Shown: positions 5,635-6,147 of the stretch, one piece after another
Layout of the letters: each line of letters begins with the position of its first letter
How positions within the stretch are numbered: the stretch's first letter is position 1
NCBI GenBank assembly: GCA_030604545.1
Contig: JAUVVS010000139.1
Span: forward strand, 1-6,147
Source: Deltaproteobacteria bacterium
Lineage (GTDB): Bacteria > Desulfobacterota > Desulfobacteria > Desulfobacterales > JAUVVS01
Direction: 5' to 3'
DNA: 6,147 nucleotides
Position numbers and translations under genes: made by a program
The notes under the pieces: model-generated
The model's input: the letters and a program-made list of their open reading frames with translations, nothing else
Database searches by the model: none
What the model was told of the DNA's origin: nothing

Positions 5635-6147
5635 TCAACCGGTCGACAAGATTGTTGCAGACCGTTTTAAAAAAGGACCCATCACACCATTGGGCAGCGC
5701 CAGTACCAAGGCAACCACCAAACCTCCCATGGCCACGGCCCGGTATGCGCCCAGTGGTGACATCAGCTCACTGCCAGCCACCACCAGAAAGGCACCTATG
5801 ATGGTACCGGGAAAATGCCCCAGACCACCCACCAACATCATGACCATCAAGATACTAAACAGATCCAGGTCCAATAAACGGAAAGATAGAACTCCGTAAA
5901 AATGGCCGTAGAAACCCCCGATGATGCCGGTTAAAAATGAGGTCAGGGCAAACACTATTAACTTGTATTTGAATGCGCTAATGCCCAGGCTCATGGCGAA
6001 ATCCTGGGAATCTTTAAGGGCCAGAAACGCAACACCCCAGTAGGATTTGATCATAAACATGATAATCACCGCACAGGCAAGGGATACCAAAAGGATCAGG
6101 TAGAATGTTGGCACTATATTAGTTGAACTGAAGGCATAGCCGAATAG
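5635..6147 (-). CDS. livM: Branched-chain amino-acid-type ABC transporter permease, LivM family (5' end outside the window)
   Basis: C-terminal part (170 visible residues) of an inner-membrane permease that with LivH forms the channel of a liv-type importer. The frame is open to the right edge and reads LFGYAFSSTNIVPTFYLILL at its visible start. The GTG at 6114-6112 is therefore an internal Val codon and not the start. Full LivM proteins are usually about 300-350 aa, so roughly half is missing. Hydrophobic segments are visible at PTFYLILL...MFMIKS, KLIVFALTSFLTGIIGGFYG, LFSILMVMMLVGGLG through FLVVAG, and AVAMGGLVVALVLALP. Between the first two lies ALKDSQDFAMSLGISAFKYK, which matches the conserved cytoplasmic loop of LivM (typically AIRENE..A..LGI) thought to contact the ATPase. 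VGGLGHFPGTIIGA is also typical of the family. The binding-protein gene follows 127 bases downstream. ATPases and LivH are expected beyond the right edge or elsewhere. Confidence 0.9.
   Translation of the reverse strand, partial: LFGYAFSSTNIVPTFYLILLVSLACAVIIMFMIKSYWGVAFLALKDSQDFAMSLGISAFKYKLIVFALTSFLTGIIGGFYGHFYGVLSFRLLDLDLFSILMVMMLVGGLGHFPGTIIGAFLVVAGSELMSPLGAYRAVAMGGLVVALVLALPNGVMGPFLKRSATILSTG

Noticed and set aside
6112..6114. GTG as the start codon of the permease gene
   Set aside because: The frame continues open to the window edge with membrane-protein-like sequence, and LivM proteins are about twice as long, so this is an internal Val codon.

Overview
The window reads as bacterial chromosome. 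Gene density is high, there are six protein-coding genes, and the set mixes housekeeping and accessory metabolism. Protein style (a zinc alcohol dehydrogenase of the CAD2-like type, a class III aminotransferase with a cysteine-rich insert, a liv-type amino-acid ABC importer) and the moderate, AT-leaning composition fit an anaerobic Desulfobacterota-like (former Deltaproteobacteria) organism. That is an impression from family resemblance, not a proven placement. There is no rRNA, tRNA, CRISPR array, complete insertion sequence or phage gene.

Left part (1-4068, plus strand): coaE (dephospho-CoA kinase, last step of CoA synthesis), then after 45 bases a zinc-dependent alcohol dehydrogenase. A 161-base AT-rich spacer full of inverted repeats follows. 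Next comes a PLP-dependent class III aminotransferase with a strong ribosome binding site, whose stop codon overlaps by one base the start of a glycerophosphodiester phosphodiesterase gene. The last two are almost certainly co-transcribed and translationally coupled. All four could lie on one transcript, but the palindromic spacer at 1785-1945 suggests a break between coaE-adh and the aminotransferase pair.

Middle (4069-4283): a convergent intergenic region with a perfect 13-bp hairpin, the likely terminator for one or both directions. It also holds about 130 bases of unexplained sequence.

Right part (4284-6147, minus strand): a liv-type importer. The 3' half of the permease gene livM enters from the right edge. 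After 127 bases it is followed by the gene for an exported type-I periplasmic binding protein. This part is visibly more GC-rich than the left part. The binding protein carries tryptophan- and glycine-rich segments where classical LivJ/LivK proteins have small polar residues, so its ligand may not be Leu, Ile or Val.

Functionally, an amino-acid-type importer faces an aminotransferase gene, so a link in amino-acid catabolism is imaginable. Their convergent orientation gives no direct support. I do not see a clearly new biological system. The most unusual items are the nested inverted repeats at 1791-1924, the four-cysteine insert in the aminotransferase, and the unexplained sequence plus hairpin at 4069-4245.
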